Source of the DNA: JBOHRE01 sp050732635
GTDB lineage: Bacteria > Gemmatimonadota > Gemmatimonadetes > Longimicrobiales > RSA9
Direction of reading: 5' to 3'
Assembly: GCA_050732635.1 (NCBI GenBank)
Contig: JBOHRE010000047.1
Location: forward strand, 1 to 25,341
Length of the DNA stretch: 25,341 bases
This document shows, piece by piece, positions 6,496-14,912 of this stretch (positions are counted from its first letter, which is position 1; every line of letters starts with the position of its first letter). The notes under the pieces are model-generated. The model searched no databases, had not been told where the DNA came from, and saw only the letters and a program-made list of their open reading frames with translations. A program made the position numbers and the translations under genes.

Positions 6496-7422
6496 CTACT
6501 CGCAAACGGTGCCCGAGCCGATGACGTCGGCAAGGCGCTCCGGTGCGGCCGCACGCAGGTACCGTTCGAGGCCTGTGACTACCCGTTGCGCGGCGCGAGG
6601 ATCCGCGAAACTCGCGGTTCCGACCTGCACCAACGAGGCACCCGCGAGCAGGTATTGTAGCGCGTCATCTGCCGTGCGGATTCCGCCCACGCCGATGATC
6701 GGCACGTCCACGCGGCGTCGGGCCTGCCACACCGCGTGCACGCCCATGGGCAGGATACCGGGTCCGCTGATGCCGCCGCTACCGGCGCCGAGCGCCGCGC
6801 GGCGCCGCGCGACGTCGAAGAGCAAGCCTGGATAGGTGTTGATCAGCGTCACACCATCGGCGCCCGCGGCGACCGCGGCCTCCACGATGGCGCCGATGTC
6901 GGGGACGTTCGGCGACAGCTTGACCAGCACGGGTCGGCGCGTCGACGCGCGCGCCTGGCTCACGACTTCCCGCAGCAGGTCAGCGCGCAAGCAGAAGATC
7001 GCGCCACCTTCTTTCACGTTCGGGCACGATAGGTTCAGCTCGTAGCCGAGAAAGCCGGTCGCCGGATCGATACGCTCGATCAATGCCGCATACTCGTCGA
7101 CCGTCCTGCCGGCGAGGTTCACCAGCACCTGGGGCTCGCGCAGGTGCTCGGCCAGCCACGGCAGCGCCTCGCCCAGGAACGCATCGACGCCCAGGTTCGC
7201 GAGCCCCACGGAGTTGATCATTCCGGCGGCATACTCCGCCACACGCGGCGCCGGGTTGCCGGTGCGAGGCTCGAGCGTGACCGACTTGGTGACGAGGCCG
7301 CCCAGCGCATTCAGGTCGGTCACATCGGCCAGCTCGCGGCCGAAGCCGGCGGTCCCCGCGGCGAGCATCACGGGGTTGGGGAACGTCGCACCCCAGAGCC
7401 GCTGCGCGAGCGCGTCGCTCAC
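6496..7422 (-). CDS. pyrD: Dihydroorotate dehydrogenase, class 1B catalytic subunit
   Basis: This 308-residue FMN enzyme oxidises dihydroorotate to orotate in pyrimidine synthesis. The catalytic base is Cys (C133 in NLSCPNVKEGG), which marks class 1 enzymes; the sequence style fits class 1B, which normally pairs with the Fe-S/FAD subunit PyrK and uses NAD+. K46 in VTKSVT and the GVGGI and GTA phosphate-binding loops near the C-terminus support FMN binding. The GTG start at 7422 is chosen because it overlaps the amidase stop in GTGA and gives the standard N-terminus; the frame stays open further upstream but encodes no recognisable protein. No PyrK gene is in the window. Confidence 0.95.
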   Translation of the reverse strand: MSDALAQRLWGATFPNPVMLAAGTAGFGRELADVTDLNALGGLVTKSVTLEPRTGNPAPRVAEYAAGMINSVGLANLGVDAFLGEALPWLAEHLREPQVLVNLAGRTVDEYAALIERIDPATGFLGYELNLSCPNVKEGGAIFCLRADLLREVVSQARASTRRPVLVKLSPNVPDIGAIVEAAVAAGADGVTLINTYPGLLFDVARRRAALGAGSGGISGPGILPMGVHAVWQARRRVDVPIIGVGGIRTADDALQYLLAGASLVQVGTASFADPRAAQRVVTGLERYLRAAAPERLADVIGSGTVCE

Positions 7423-8612
7423 TGCGTTGCGTCCGCCGTCCAGAGGTGCTCGTGGGAAACGAAGAATTCCTCGATGGCCTCTGCCAGCGCGAAGGCCACG
7501 TTCTGCTGGAAGGCGCCAGTGGCCAGTAGGCGCTCCTCCTCGGCGTTCGAGATGTAGGCCGTCTCGACCAGCACGGCCGGCATCATCGCCTGCAGCAGTA
7601 CCCGAAATCCCGCCTGCTTGACACCGCGGTTCGGGCCGGGGTGCAGCGGATCCAGCCGTCGCTGGATCACCTCGGCGAAGTCGTTCGAAGCGCGCAGATA
7701 GAAGTCGTTGCGCAACGTGCGCAGAATGAACCCGATATCGTCCAGCGACTCGGTACTGCCGTTGTTCTCGTACTGCACGGCCGCGTTCTCCATCGCCGCG
7801 ACCCGGCGCTCGTCGTCGGTGCGGGCCTCCGACAGGAAATACGTCTCGAAGCCTTTCGCCGCCCGGTTCGGATGCGCGTTCGTGTGGACGGACACGAACA
7901 GCGCCGCGGCTCGTGTGCCCTTCCATTGATTGGCCAGCCGCGGCCGATCGGCCAGCGCGATCAGGGTGTCGGTCGTGCGCGTGAGCCGGACGTCGTAGCC
8001 GCGCGCTCGGAGCTCCGCGGCGAGCCGTGTCACGATGCCGAGGGCGACGTCCTTCTCACGCACGCCACGCCGGCCGACCGCGCCGTGGTCGCGGCCGCCG
8101 TGGCCGGCATCGAGCACCACCAGACGCTGGCTGGCCACCGGTGTGCCGAGCACTGCGCCGCCCGGCCGTGCGCCCTCCCGCGCGCCGCGCCCGGCGACCA
8201 CGGCCCCCACACTGCCGAGCGTGTCGCCGCGGGCGCGCAGGCGCCCCGCGAAATGCGACGGCAGCAGGTCGAGAAAGAAATCGCGTGGCGCGAGCCACTC
8301 TCCGCGCCGGATGCGGACTGGCGAGGTGAGCTGAAGGACCTCGTCGCCGGCGCGCACGAACGGCGAGCCGGTCTCCAGCTCGAGCGTATCCCCGAACAAC
8401 GTGATGCGGAGCCGCTCCGGGCTCGGCCCGCTGAGTGAAGCGCCGATGACTGCCAGCCGGGTCAGCGGAAAGAGCGGCACCAGCCCCTCGAGGGATGGCG
8501 TGAGTCGGGCCTCGTCGGCGCCGCCGCGCAGCACGACCGGCGACTGGGCCTGCGCCACAGCCGGCGCGCCCAGCAGAACAGCGCCCAGCAGAATACGACT
8601 CCAGCGTCCCAT
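7419..8612 (-). CDS. N-acetylmuramoyl-L-alanine amidase (Amidase_3, AmiC-like)
   Basis: This 397-residue secreted zinc hydrolase cleaves the bond between MurNAc and the stem peptide of peptidoglycan, a role in cell separation. A signal peptide spans 1-22 (cleavage after AQA). Residues about 25-130 form a beta-rich region resembling copper-amine-oxidase-N/stalk domains. The catalytic domain from about 163 carries the zinc ligands H171 (DAGHGGRDHGA), E186 and H243 (SVHTNA), and catalytic E350 (VLVETAYISN). The ATG at 8612 lies 2 nt after the smpB stop. The gene ends by overlapping pyrD. Anchoring by the N-terminal domain is inferred. Confidence 0.94.
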   Translation of the reverse strand: MGRWSRILLGAVLLGAPAVAQAQSPVVLRGGADEARLTPSLEGLVPLFPLTRLAVIGASLSGPSPERLRITLFGDTLELETGSPFVRAGDEVLQLTSPVRIRRGEWLAPRDFFLDLLPSHFAGRLRARGDTLGSVGAVVAGRGAREGARPGGAVLGTPVASQRLVVLDAGHGGRDHGAVGRRGVREKDVALGIVTRLAAELRARGYDVRLTRTTDTLIALADRPRLANQWKGTRAAALFVSVHTNAHPNRAAKGFETYFLSEARTDDERRVAAMENAAVQYENNGSTESLDDIGFILRTLRNDFYLRASNDFAEVIQRRLDPLHPGPNRGVKQAGFRVLLQAMMPAVLVETAYISNAEEERLLATGAFQQNVAFALAEAIEEFFVSHEHLWTADATQ

Positions 8613-8614
8613 GA

Positions 8615-9070
8615 TCAGCTTCGTTTGAGCGCCCGCTCGATCTCACGCTGCGCAGCGCGCTGCTTCAACGTTTCCCGCTTGTCATGCAGCTTCTTGCCGC
8701 GGGCGAGTGCCAGCGTCAGCTTCGCGAATCCGCGCCGGAAGTACAGCTCGAGCGGCACCAGCGTGAGGCCTTTTTCCTGCACGGCGCCGACCAGCCGCCG
8801 GATCTCCTTGCGCTGCAGCAGCAGCTTGCGCGGGCGCAGCGGGTCCCGATTCTGGTAGCTGGCCGGGTCATACGGACTGATGTGCAGGTTGTACAGCCAG
8901 GCCTCGCCATTCTCGATGCGCGCGAACGCGTCGCCGAGGTTCACCTTGCCGGCGCGAATCGATTTCACCTCGGCACCGGACAGCACCAGTCCGGCCTCCC
9001 AACGGTCCAACACGTGATACTCGTGCAGCGCCTTGCGGTTGCGTGCGACCACTTTCCGCTCCTCGCTCAC
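8615..9070 (-). CDS. smpB: SsrA-binding protein SmpB
   Basis: SmpB binds tmRNA and places it in the empty A site of stalled ribosomes for trans-translation. The 151-residue protein contains the family features RKALHEYHVLDRWEAGLVLSG, a GAEVKSIR segment, LGDAFARIENGEAWL and the basic C-terminal tail ALARGKKLHDKRETLKQR. The GTG at 9070 is chosen because it overlaps the YihY stop in GTGA and gives normal length (E. coli 160); the frame is open further upstream but lacks homologous sequence. The tmRNA gene is not in the window. Confidence 0.97.
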   Translation of the reverse strand: MSEERKVVARNRKALHEYHVLDRWEAGLVLSGAEVKSIRAGKVNLGDAFARIENGEAWLYNLHISPYDPASYQNRDPLRPRKLLLQRKEIRRLVGAVQEKGLTLVPLELYFRRGFAKLTLALARGKKLHDKRETLKQRAAQREIERALKRS

Positions 9071-10014
9071 TCGAGCCGCTCCTTCTGCCGCCGGCGCACC
9101 CGCTGCATCGCGGCCACCTGCGCGATCTCTCCGCCCAGAATGAACACCACGGAGGTGTAGTAGATCCACAACACGAACACGGCGATGTTGACGAGGTTCG
9201 GGTAGGTCTGGTCGTAGGTCGCCAGGCTCGTGACGTAGTAAGTGAAGATCTCCTTGAGCAGCTCCGTGAACAGCGCCGCGGCGGTGGCAGCGAGCAGGCT
9301 CGTGCGCCAGCCCGGCCGACGCGACGGCAGATACCGGTAGATGAGCAGGAAGGTGACCCAGAGGAACAGGAACGCGAGCGCGCGCGCCCAGAGATAGCTC
9401 ACGATCGACATCTCGCGTTGACCCAGCCAGGGTAACAAGCGCATGAGGTCGAAGCCCTGCCGTGCCGCGGTCTCGAGCATGATCGTGAGCAGCACATTGA
9501 TCGAGAACAGGATCCCGGCAACGACCACCATCTGGAGATCGAAGATCTTGCCCGCGATGATGCCGCGATCACGGTTGATGTCGAAGACTTCGCGCAGCGT
9601 CGTGCGCAGCGTCCCGACCAGGCGCGTGGCGAACCAGATGAAGATGATCGTACCAATGCCGAGGAGCTGCGGTGCATCGTCGATCAGAGTACGGAACCAG
9701 TTGAGAATCGGGTTCTCGCCCTGCTCATCGCGGATGACCGGCAGCAGCTCGCCGAGGTAGCCCTGCAGCACGGTGCTCGGATCGTAGGCCTGTACGCTGA
9801 GGATCGTGCCGGCAATGCCGATAATGGCGAGCAGCAGCGGCGGGATCGCGATCAGCACGTTGAACGCGATCGCGCCCGCCATGAAGAAGATGTTGTCGCT
9901 GCCGGCTTTCTCGTAGACCAACCTGAGGAAATGGACGCTGCGCTCCCTTGCCTCGGCCAGCCGGGAGCGGCGCCGAGGCCGAGGCGCGGCGGCGGTGGCT
10001 GGCTCCGCGGTCAA
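9067..10014 (-). CDS. YihY/virulence factor BrkB family membrane protein
   Basis: This 315-residue integral membrane protein has about six hydrophobic segments, for example around 42-70, 120-135, 160-180 and 205-225, with two more before residue 300. It has the family pattern DNIFFMAGAIAFNVLIAIPPLLL near the N-terminus and a short cytoplasmic basic tail. The family was once misnamed RNase BN. Proposed roles include transport or envelope function, and none is established. The start is TTG at 10014, which overlaps the preceding stop in TTGA. The N-terminal 25 residues are Pro/Arg-rich and disordered. Coupling to YtxH and SmpB genes suggests co-expression only. Confidence 0.9.
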   Translation of the reverse strand: MTAEPATAAAPRPRRRSRLAEARERSVHFLRLVYEKAGSDNIFFMAGAIAFNVLIAIPPLLLAIIGIAGTILSVQAYDPSTVLQGYLGELLPVIRDEQGENPILNWFRTLIDDAPQLLGIGTIIFIWFATRLVGTLRTTLREVFDINRDRGIIAGKIFDLQMVVVAGILFSINVLLTIMLETAARQGFDLMRLLPWLGQREMSIVSYLWARALAFLFLWVTFLLIYRYLPSRRPGWRTSLLAATAAALFTELLKEIFTYYVTSLATYDQTYPNLVNIAVFVLWIYYTSVVFILGGEIAQVAAMQRVRRRQKERLE

Positions 10015-10448
10015 CCGGCGGCGCCCGTCTCCGTGCCGGGTGGGCCGCCGCTCGTGGTGCGGGGCGCGACGTCAGGTTCCGGCGCGGGCCGTAGATCGCG
10101 CTTTACGGCGCTGCGCGTCTCGGCGAGCCGCCGCGACAGGTCCTGCCGCGTGTCCTGCGCCGCCTGACGGCCGGTGGTGTACGCCCGGCGCGCGGAGTCC
10201 ACCCGATCATCCACCTCGCGGCGCACGTCCGAGACCGTTTCGGTCAAGGAATCCTGCAGGTCCTGCAGCGCATCCTCGCTCGCCTCGCGCAGCCGCCTCG
10301 CGCTGCGCTTCAACTCGCGGCGGGCCTCCTGCCCCGTGGCCGGCGCCAGCAGCAGCATGATGCCGGCGCCGATCAGGCCGCCCCACAGGAACGAGGTGAA
10401 CGAGCCGGATCGTTCGATGACAATGAAAGGCGTGTCCCTGTCGCCCAT
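10011..10448 (-). CDS. YtxH domain-containing membrane-anchored protein
   Basis: This 145-residue protein has one transmembrane segment at about 17-35 (SFLWGGLIGAGIMLLLAP) followed by a long charged amphipathic helix (about 40-115) rich in Arg, Glu, Asp and Ala. This is the layout of YtxH and gas-vesicle GvpP-like proteins, linked to general stress in Bacillus. The C-terminus is Pro/Gly-rich. The ATG at 10448 is preceded by an AAAGGGATGAT sequence that can act as a Shine-Dalgarno. It begins 36 nt after the sigma-54 regulator and overlaps the YihY start by 4 nt. Molecular function is unknown; scaffolding or membrane-stress roles are plausible. Confidence 0.82.
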   Translation of the reverse strand: MGDRDTPFIVIERSGSFTSFLWGGLIGAGIMLLLAPATGQEARRELKRSARRLREASEDALQDLQDSLTETVSDVRREVDDRVDSARRAYTTGRQAAQDTRQDLSRRLAETRSAVKRDLRPAPEPDVAPRTTSGGPPGTETGAAG

Positions 10449-10484
10449 TGGATCATCCCTTTCTGGTGCTGGCAGGCGTGCGCA

Positions 10485-11921
10485 TCACTGCGCAGCGGCG
10501 GCCGGTTCTGCGAGGTAGGTGGCGAGACGTTCCCGCAGCTCATCCTCGGTCATGCCCAGGATCGTGGCGGTCTTGCCGTGATCGCCATCCGTGAAAGCAA
10601 ACGTCTTGAGCGTCAGCAAACGCTCGGCGTCACGCAATGAAGTGCCAACCGGCACGCGGACGTTCTGCTCGTCGAGGGGCAGGTGCTTCGGCTGCAGGTC
10701 CTTCACCTCGATACGCCCGCCCTTGGCGAGGATGACGGCGCGCTCGATGGCGTTCTTCAGCTCGCGTACGTTGCCGGGCCAGCGGTAGGTCTCGAGGAAC
10801 TCGAGCGCGCCGGCACTGAAGCCCCCGAGATCCTTGCGCTGCTCATCGGAGAAGCGGCGCAGGAACTCCTCGGCCAGCAGGCGAATATCGCCCTGCCGCT
10901 CGCGTAACGGTGGCAGGTAGATCGGGATCACCGCCAGGCGGTGGTACAGGTCGTCGCGCAGGTCACCGTTCCTGAGCGCTTCATCGACGTCGCGGTTCGT
11001 CGCTGCGAGCACGCGAATGTCGACGTCGATCTCGCGCTTGCCGCCCAGCCGCCGGAACGCATGCTGCTCCAGTGCGCGCAGAAACTTCACCTGCACGTCG
11101 GACTCCATCTCGGCGACCTCGTCGAGGAACAGTGTGCCGCCATCGGCCAGCTCGAAGGCGCCAGGCTTCTCCGTGATCGCGCCCGTGAAAGCACCCTTCT
11201 CGTGGCCGAACAGCTCGTTCTCGAGGATCTCACGCGGGAATGCGCCGCAGTTGAGCGCGATGAACGGCCCCTTCGCGCGTGGTGACTTCTCGTGGATGGC
11301 GCCGGCCACGAGCTCCTTGCCGGTGCCACTCTCGCCCACGATCAGCACGCTCGCATTGGCCGGAGCGACCACCTCCAGGATCTTGTAGATCTCGCGCATC
11401 TGCTCCGACTGCCCGAGCATCGAGCCGTAGCGGGTCAGGCTGTCGACGCGCTCCTGCAGCCGCCGGTTCGCGGTCCGGACCGTGTACTTGTCCAGCGCCT
11501 TCGGGATCAGCGCCTTGAGCCGTTCCAGGTCGAGCGGCTTGGTCAGGTAGTCGTATGCGCCATGGCGCATGGCCTCGACGGCCGTGGCGACCGTGCCGGC
11601 ACCGGTGATCATGATGAACTCGCTGTCGACGCCCTGCTCGCGCATGCGCGCGAACAACTCGAGGCCGTCGAGCTTGGGCATCTTCAGATCGGCGAGGACG
11701 AGGCCGAAGTCACCGGCATGCACCTTCTCCCACGCTTCCTCGCCGTCGGTCGCGGTTTCCACCACGTAGCCTTCCTCGCCCAGCAGCAGCTGGAGCCCTT
11801 CCGCCACGTGTTTTTCGTCGTCGGCGATGAGCAGGCGCGGGCCGTCGCCATTCGCCGCGCGAGACGCAGCCGGCTTGGCGGCGGACTTCTCCGTCGTCTG
11901 TGTTGTGCGCTTCCGTGCCAT
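10485..11921 (-). CDS. Sigma-54-dependent response regulator (NtrC family)
   Basis: This 478-residue transcription activator works with sigma-54 RNA polymerase. A Lys/Ala-rich 26-residue leader precedes a receiver domain (about 28-145) with D34-D35, phospho-acceptor D78, T106 and K128. The AAA+ domain (about 165-400) has Walker A GESGTGKE (196-203), an intact GAFTGA loop that contacts sigma-54 (243-248) and Walker B TLFLDEV (263-269). The C-terminus from about 430 is a Fis-type helix-turn-helix. The ATG at 11921 lacks an obvious Shine-Dalgarno. It lies 71 nt downstream of the kinase-like gene, its likely partner. Targets are unknown. Confidence 0.95.
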   Translation of the reverse strand: MARKRTTQTTEKSAAKPAASRAANGDGPRLLIADDEKHVAEGLQLLLGEEGYVVETATDGEEAWEKVHAGDFGLVLADLKMPKLDGLELFARMREQGVDSEFIMITGAGTVATAVEAMRHGAYDYLTKPLDLERLKALIPKALDKYTVRTANRRLQERVDSLTRYGSMLGQSEQMREIYKILEVVAPANASVLIVGESGTGKELVAGAIHEKSPRAKGPFIALNCGAFPREILENELFGHEKGAFTGAITEKPGAFELADGGTLFLDEVAEMESDVQVKFLRALEQHAFRRLGGKREIDVDIRVLAATNRDVDEALRNGDLRDDLYHRLAVIPIYLPPLRERQGDIRLLAEEFLRRFSDEQRKDLGGFSAGALEFLETYRWPGNVRELKNAIERAVILAKGGRIEVKDLQPKHLPLDEQNVRVPVGTSLRDAERLLTLKTFAFTDGDHGKTATILGMTEDELRERLATYLAEPAAAAQ

Positions 11922-11992
11922 ATGGGAGTGAAGCTATTCCGTGCGCATCGGGGGGGTCAAGCCTCAGCGCGCGGGGAGCAGCGCCGGCGGAC

Positions 11993-12667
11993 TCAGCGGG
12001 ACAAGCGAAGCAGCCAGGTACTGCCCTGCTGGGCAGAGCGGAACTGGAGCACGCCGCCGGCCGCTTCGGCCAGCGCGATGGCGGCCGGCACGCGGTGGTC
12101 GGGCGCGTCCCGCCGCTGACTGCCGCTGCCGTGCAGGGTGAGGTGGACGCTGACGTCGTCAGGGGCACTGCGCAGGTCGATCCGCCCGCGGCCTTCGGCC
12201 AGGGTATCCGCCGTAGCCAGGAACAGCGTCAGCAGCAGCTGCTTGAGCGCGCTCCGATCGCCGTGCACATGGGCGCCGGCCGCATGGCCCTCGAAATCGA
12301 ACTCGACACGCGCCACCTTGGCCTCGGCCTCGAACAGCGGCAGGAGCTCGGTCACCAGCGCGTCGAGCTCGAACGGCCCGCTCGGCTCGATCCCTGGCCG
12401 GAGCAGGCGCAGATACGTGTCGACCAGCGCGTGCACGCGATGGATCTCCGCTTCGACCACCGCCAATCGCTCGAACGCCGCGTCGTCGTCACCCGCCGCA
12501 ATGCGTCGCCTGACCAACTCCAGGTTGATAACCATCGCGTGCAGCGGATTCTTGATTTCGTGGCTCAGGTCGTCAGCAAGGCGACGCACGAGAGCGAAAC
12601 TGTTCGCCTCGAGCGACTCGTGCAGCATGGGTGCTGCGCTGCTTCCGATCGATTGTGATTCTGCCAT
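11993..12667 (-). CDS. Histidine-kinase-like protein with degenerate ATP-binding domain
   Basis: This 224-residue soluble protein has an intact dimerisation/phosphotransfer helix with H36 in LSHEIKNPLHAM, followed by a second helix to about 90. The C-terminal part still aligns with a HATPase_c fold (DRSALKQLLLTLFLATADTL, then AEAAGGVLQF and GSTWLLRL). However, the N-box asparagines are replaced by Thr and Ala, the DxGxG G1 box reads HGSGSQ, and the GLGL/G2 region is absent. ATP binding is therefore doubtful. It may be a phosphotransferase like Spo0B or ChpT, or a phosphatase, for the sigma-54 regulator encoded just downstream. There is no sensor or membrane domain. Confidence 0.82.
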   Translation of the reverse strand: MAESQSIGSSAAPMLHESLEANSFALVRRLADDLSHEIKNPLHAMVINLELVRRRIAAGDDDAAFERLAVVEAEIHRVHALVDTYLRLLRPGIEPSGPFELDALVTELLPLFEAEAKVARVEFDFEGHAAGAHVHGDRSALKQLLLTLFLATADTLAEGRGRIDLRSAPDDVSVHLTLHGSGSQRRDAPDHRVPAAIALAEAAGGVLQFRSAQQGSTWLLRLSR

Positions 12668-12682
12668 CCGCCTGCCGCACGT

Positions 12683-12703
12683 GGACCGGTCCCGCGCCGG
12701 TCC
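12683..12703. other. Hairpin in the gap before the kinase-like gene
   Basis: A perfect 7-bp stem, GGACCGG (12683-12689) with CCGGTCC (12697-12703), encloses a 7-nt loop in the 69-nt gap between the aminotransferase and kinase-like genes. No T run follows on either strand within a few bases, so a terminator role is uncertain. It may attenuate or separate the upstream metabolic genes from the regulatory pair. Confidence 0.35.
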
Positions 12704-12736
12704 GCTGCGGTGGCAAATTCTATTCCGCGGCGAGAA

Positions 12737-13567
12737 TCAATGCGCGTCGCGATCGACGCGTTGCCAGTAGGCGGCGCTGAGCGCGCTCACTGCATTGCGC
12801 GCGACGTCCGGCAGCCTGCGCCCATCGAGCGTGGCGAATGCGACGGGGCCGACAGACGTCAGTGTGGCGAACACCTCGTCGGCGGTGTCGAGTGTTTCGC
12901 GGCCGAAGGCGCCCTGCTCGACCGGCCAGCCGAGCTCATCGGCCAACTCGAGAAGGGTGGCGCGCGTCACGCCCTCGAGCACGCCCAGCTCGGCTGACGG
13001 CGTGTACAGTCGGCGGCCGACGCGCCAGAAGATGTTCCAGCTCGGCCCCTCCGCGACGCGCCCCTGCTGATCGAGCAGGAGCGCATCATCGGCACCTGCC
13101 CGTTGCGCCTGAAGCCGAGCGAGCAGGCCGCTGATGCGACCCGGCGACTTGATGTGCGCCGGCACCGTGCTCGGCGGCGGATGTCGAATGTCCGCGGTGA
13201 TGACGTGCCAGCCGCGCGCGGTCCGTTCACGCCAATCGGCCGGCATCGGCGTCTGGATGAGCAGCAGGCGAGTGGCGTGCTGGTCACCGCCCGTGAGCAT
13301 GATCCGCAACGTCGCGTCGGGTGACGCATTGCGTGCGATCAGCTCGGTCGCCGCGGCGGCGATCTCGGCGGCCGCACCGTCGCGTTCGAGACCGATCGAG
13401 CGGGCGCCGGTGAGCAGCCGCTCGGTATGCGCCTCGAGCCGGAAGAGCCGATCACCGTAGACGCGCACGGTCTCGAAGACGGCGTGACCGAGCAGGAACC
13501 CGCGATCCGCGAGCGGCACGGCCGCAGCCGTGGCGGGCAGCCAGCGGCCGTCGATGTAGGCGATCAA
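12737..13567 (-). CDS. Class IV (fold type IV) PLP aminotransferase
   Basis: This 276-residue PLP enzyme belongs to the family of branched-chain aminotransferases, D-amino-acid aminotransferases and aminodeoxychorismate lyase. The N-terminal motif RGFLLGHAVFETVRVY is typical. The predicted Schiff-base lysine is K140 in AHIKSP, and E173 (VAEGPSWNIF) should bind the PLP ring nitrogen. TSVGPV near the C-terminus would contact phosphate. The motifs around K140 do not match one subgroup cleanly, so substrate is unresolved; a D-alanine-forming role is possible but not shown. The start is TTG at 13567, one base after the pgi stop, a strong sign of coupling. Confidence 0.88.
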   Translation of the reverse strand: MIAYIDGRWLPATAAAVPLADRGFLLGHAVFETVRVYGDRLFRLEAHTERLLTGARSIGLERDGAAAEIAAAATELIARNASPDATLRIMLTGGDQHATRLLLIQTPMPADWRERTARGWHVITADIRHPPPSTVPAHIKSPGRISGLLARLQAQRAGADDALLLDQQGRVAEGPSWNIFWRVGRRLYTPSAELGVLEGVTRATLLELADELGWPVEQGAFGRETLDTADEVFATLTSVGPVAFATLDGRRLPDVARNAVSALSAAYWQRVDRDAH

Positions 13568-13568
13568 C

Positions 13569-14912
13569 TCAGTGGCCGGCGCGGCCCATCAGCCGGTAGG
13601 TCAGCTGCTTGCCGAGCTCGACCCCGGGCTGGTCCAACGGATCGACATCGTAGAGCGCGCCCGCGAAGACCGTGGCGATCTGCAGCATCATGAGCAACTC
13701 GCCGACGGCGGGCGGCGTGAGTGCGGCCAACTCGAGCGTCATGTTCATGCGGCCCTCGGCCGTCAACGCCTGCGCCGTTGCTTCTCGCTCGGCGCGCAGC
13801 AGTCCGCCCAGCGTCTTGCCGGCGAGGTAAGCGAGCTCGTCCACGTCCTGGTACTGCGCTTCGGGTATGGCGATGTCCTCACCGGGATCGTCCAGCGCGA
13901 GGAACGTGATCGTCTTGTCGAACGGTCCCTCAATGTAGAGTTGGATCTGCGAATGCTGATCGGTCGCGCCGAGCGCCTTGATGGGCGTCGGCCCACGAAA
14001 CACCTCCTGGCCGCCGCGGTCGTAGCGCTTGCCCAGGCTCTCCGCCCACAGCTGCCGGAACCAATCCGCCGCCGCGAACAGCGCGTCGGCGTAGGCCATC
14101 ATGACGTGGATTCCGGCGCCCAGCCGGTCGTGTGCCAGGTACTGCAGCGCCGCATAGCGTGCCGCGATGTTGGAATCCAGGTCAGCGGTGTCGCAGCGCT
14201 CGGTCATCGTGCGGGCGCCGTCGATCACGCCCTCGATATCAATGCCCACCAGCGCGGCGGGCAGCAGCCCCACAGCCGAGAGCACGCTGAAGCGGCCACC
14301 GACGTTCGGCGGAATCGGGAACGCACCAATGCCCTCCTGCTCTGCGATGCGACGAAGCACGCCGCGCTCGGGATCTGTCGTGAACAGCAGGTGGCGGGCG
14401 TAGGCGTCGTCGCCCAGCGTGCGTCTCAGCCGCTCGCGCACCACCAGGTACTGCGCCATCGTTTCCGCCGTCGCGCCCGACTTGCTAACCACGTTGAACA
14501 GTGTGCGTCCGAGGTCGAGCCGATCCAGCAGCGGTCCGAGCGTTGCCGGGTCGATGTTGTCGAGCACGTAAAGGCGCGGGTGGTACTCGCGCTCCTCGTC
14601 GCTCAGCTCGTTCCAACGCGGCGGCCGCAGCGCGTTCAGCAGCATGGTGGTACCCAGTGCCGAGCCGCCGATGCCGAGCACGACCACGGTATCGAACCAG
14701 GCGCTGCCGATGGTGTCTGCGAACTGCCGGATCCGGACCAGCTCGCCGCCGTTCACCAGCTCATAGAAGCCGAGCGCTCCCGCCGCCCGGCGCGCGCGAA
14801 TGTCGTCATGCGCCTCGGCCAGCCGGCCCTGCAAGCGGTTCAGCCAGTCGGGGTCGATGCCGTGATCGCCGAGCGCGGGGCGCAGCATGTTCTGGGTTTC
14901 GAGCCGCAGCAT
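13569..14912 (-). CDS. pgi: Glucose-6-phosphate isomerase
   Basis: This 447-residue enzyme interconverts glucose 6-phosphate and fructose 6-phosphate. The length matches the short bacterial form (Bacillus-like) and not the roughly 550-residue E. coli type. Visible signatures are GIGGSALGT (about 80-88), the phosphate-binding VSKSGATAET, GGRFSVLSAVGLLPA, QLWAESLGK with the catalytic Glu, GATDQHSQIQLY with the ring-opening His, and QPGVELGKQL at the C-terminus. The ATG at 14912 shares one base with the upstream metallo-hydrolase stop (TGATG). It shares an operon with pyruvate kinase, another glycolytic enzyme. Confidence 0.97.
   Translation of the reverse strand: MLRLETQNMLRPALGDHGIDPDWLNRLQGRLAEAHDDIRARRAAGALGFYELVNGGELVRIRQFADTIGSAWFDTVVVLGIGGSALGTTMLLNALRPPRWNELSDEEREYHPRLYVLDNIDPATLGPLLDRLDLGRTLFNVVSKSGATAETMAQYLVVRERLRRTLGDDAYARHLLFTTDPERGVLRRIAEQEGIGAFPIPPNVGGRFSVLSAVGLLPAALVGIDIEGVIDGARTMTERCDTADLDSNIAARYAALQYLAHDRLGAGIHVMMAYADALFAAADWFRQLWAESLGKRYDRGGQEVFRGPTPIKALGATDQHSQIQLYIEGPFDKTITFLALDDPGEDIAIPEAQYQDVDELAYLAGKTLGGLLRAEREATAQALTAEGRMNMTLELAALTPPAVGELLMMLQIATVFAGALYDVDPLDQPGVELGKQLTYRLMGRAGH

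Noticed and set aside
7423..7926. N-terminal extension of PyrD
   Set aside because: The frame is open upstream but lies antiphase over the amidase gene; the GTG at 7422 overlapping the amidase stop gives the standard PyrD N-terminus.
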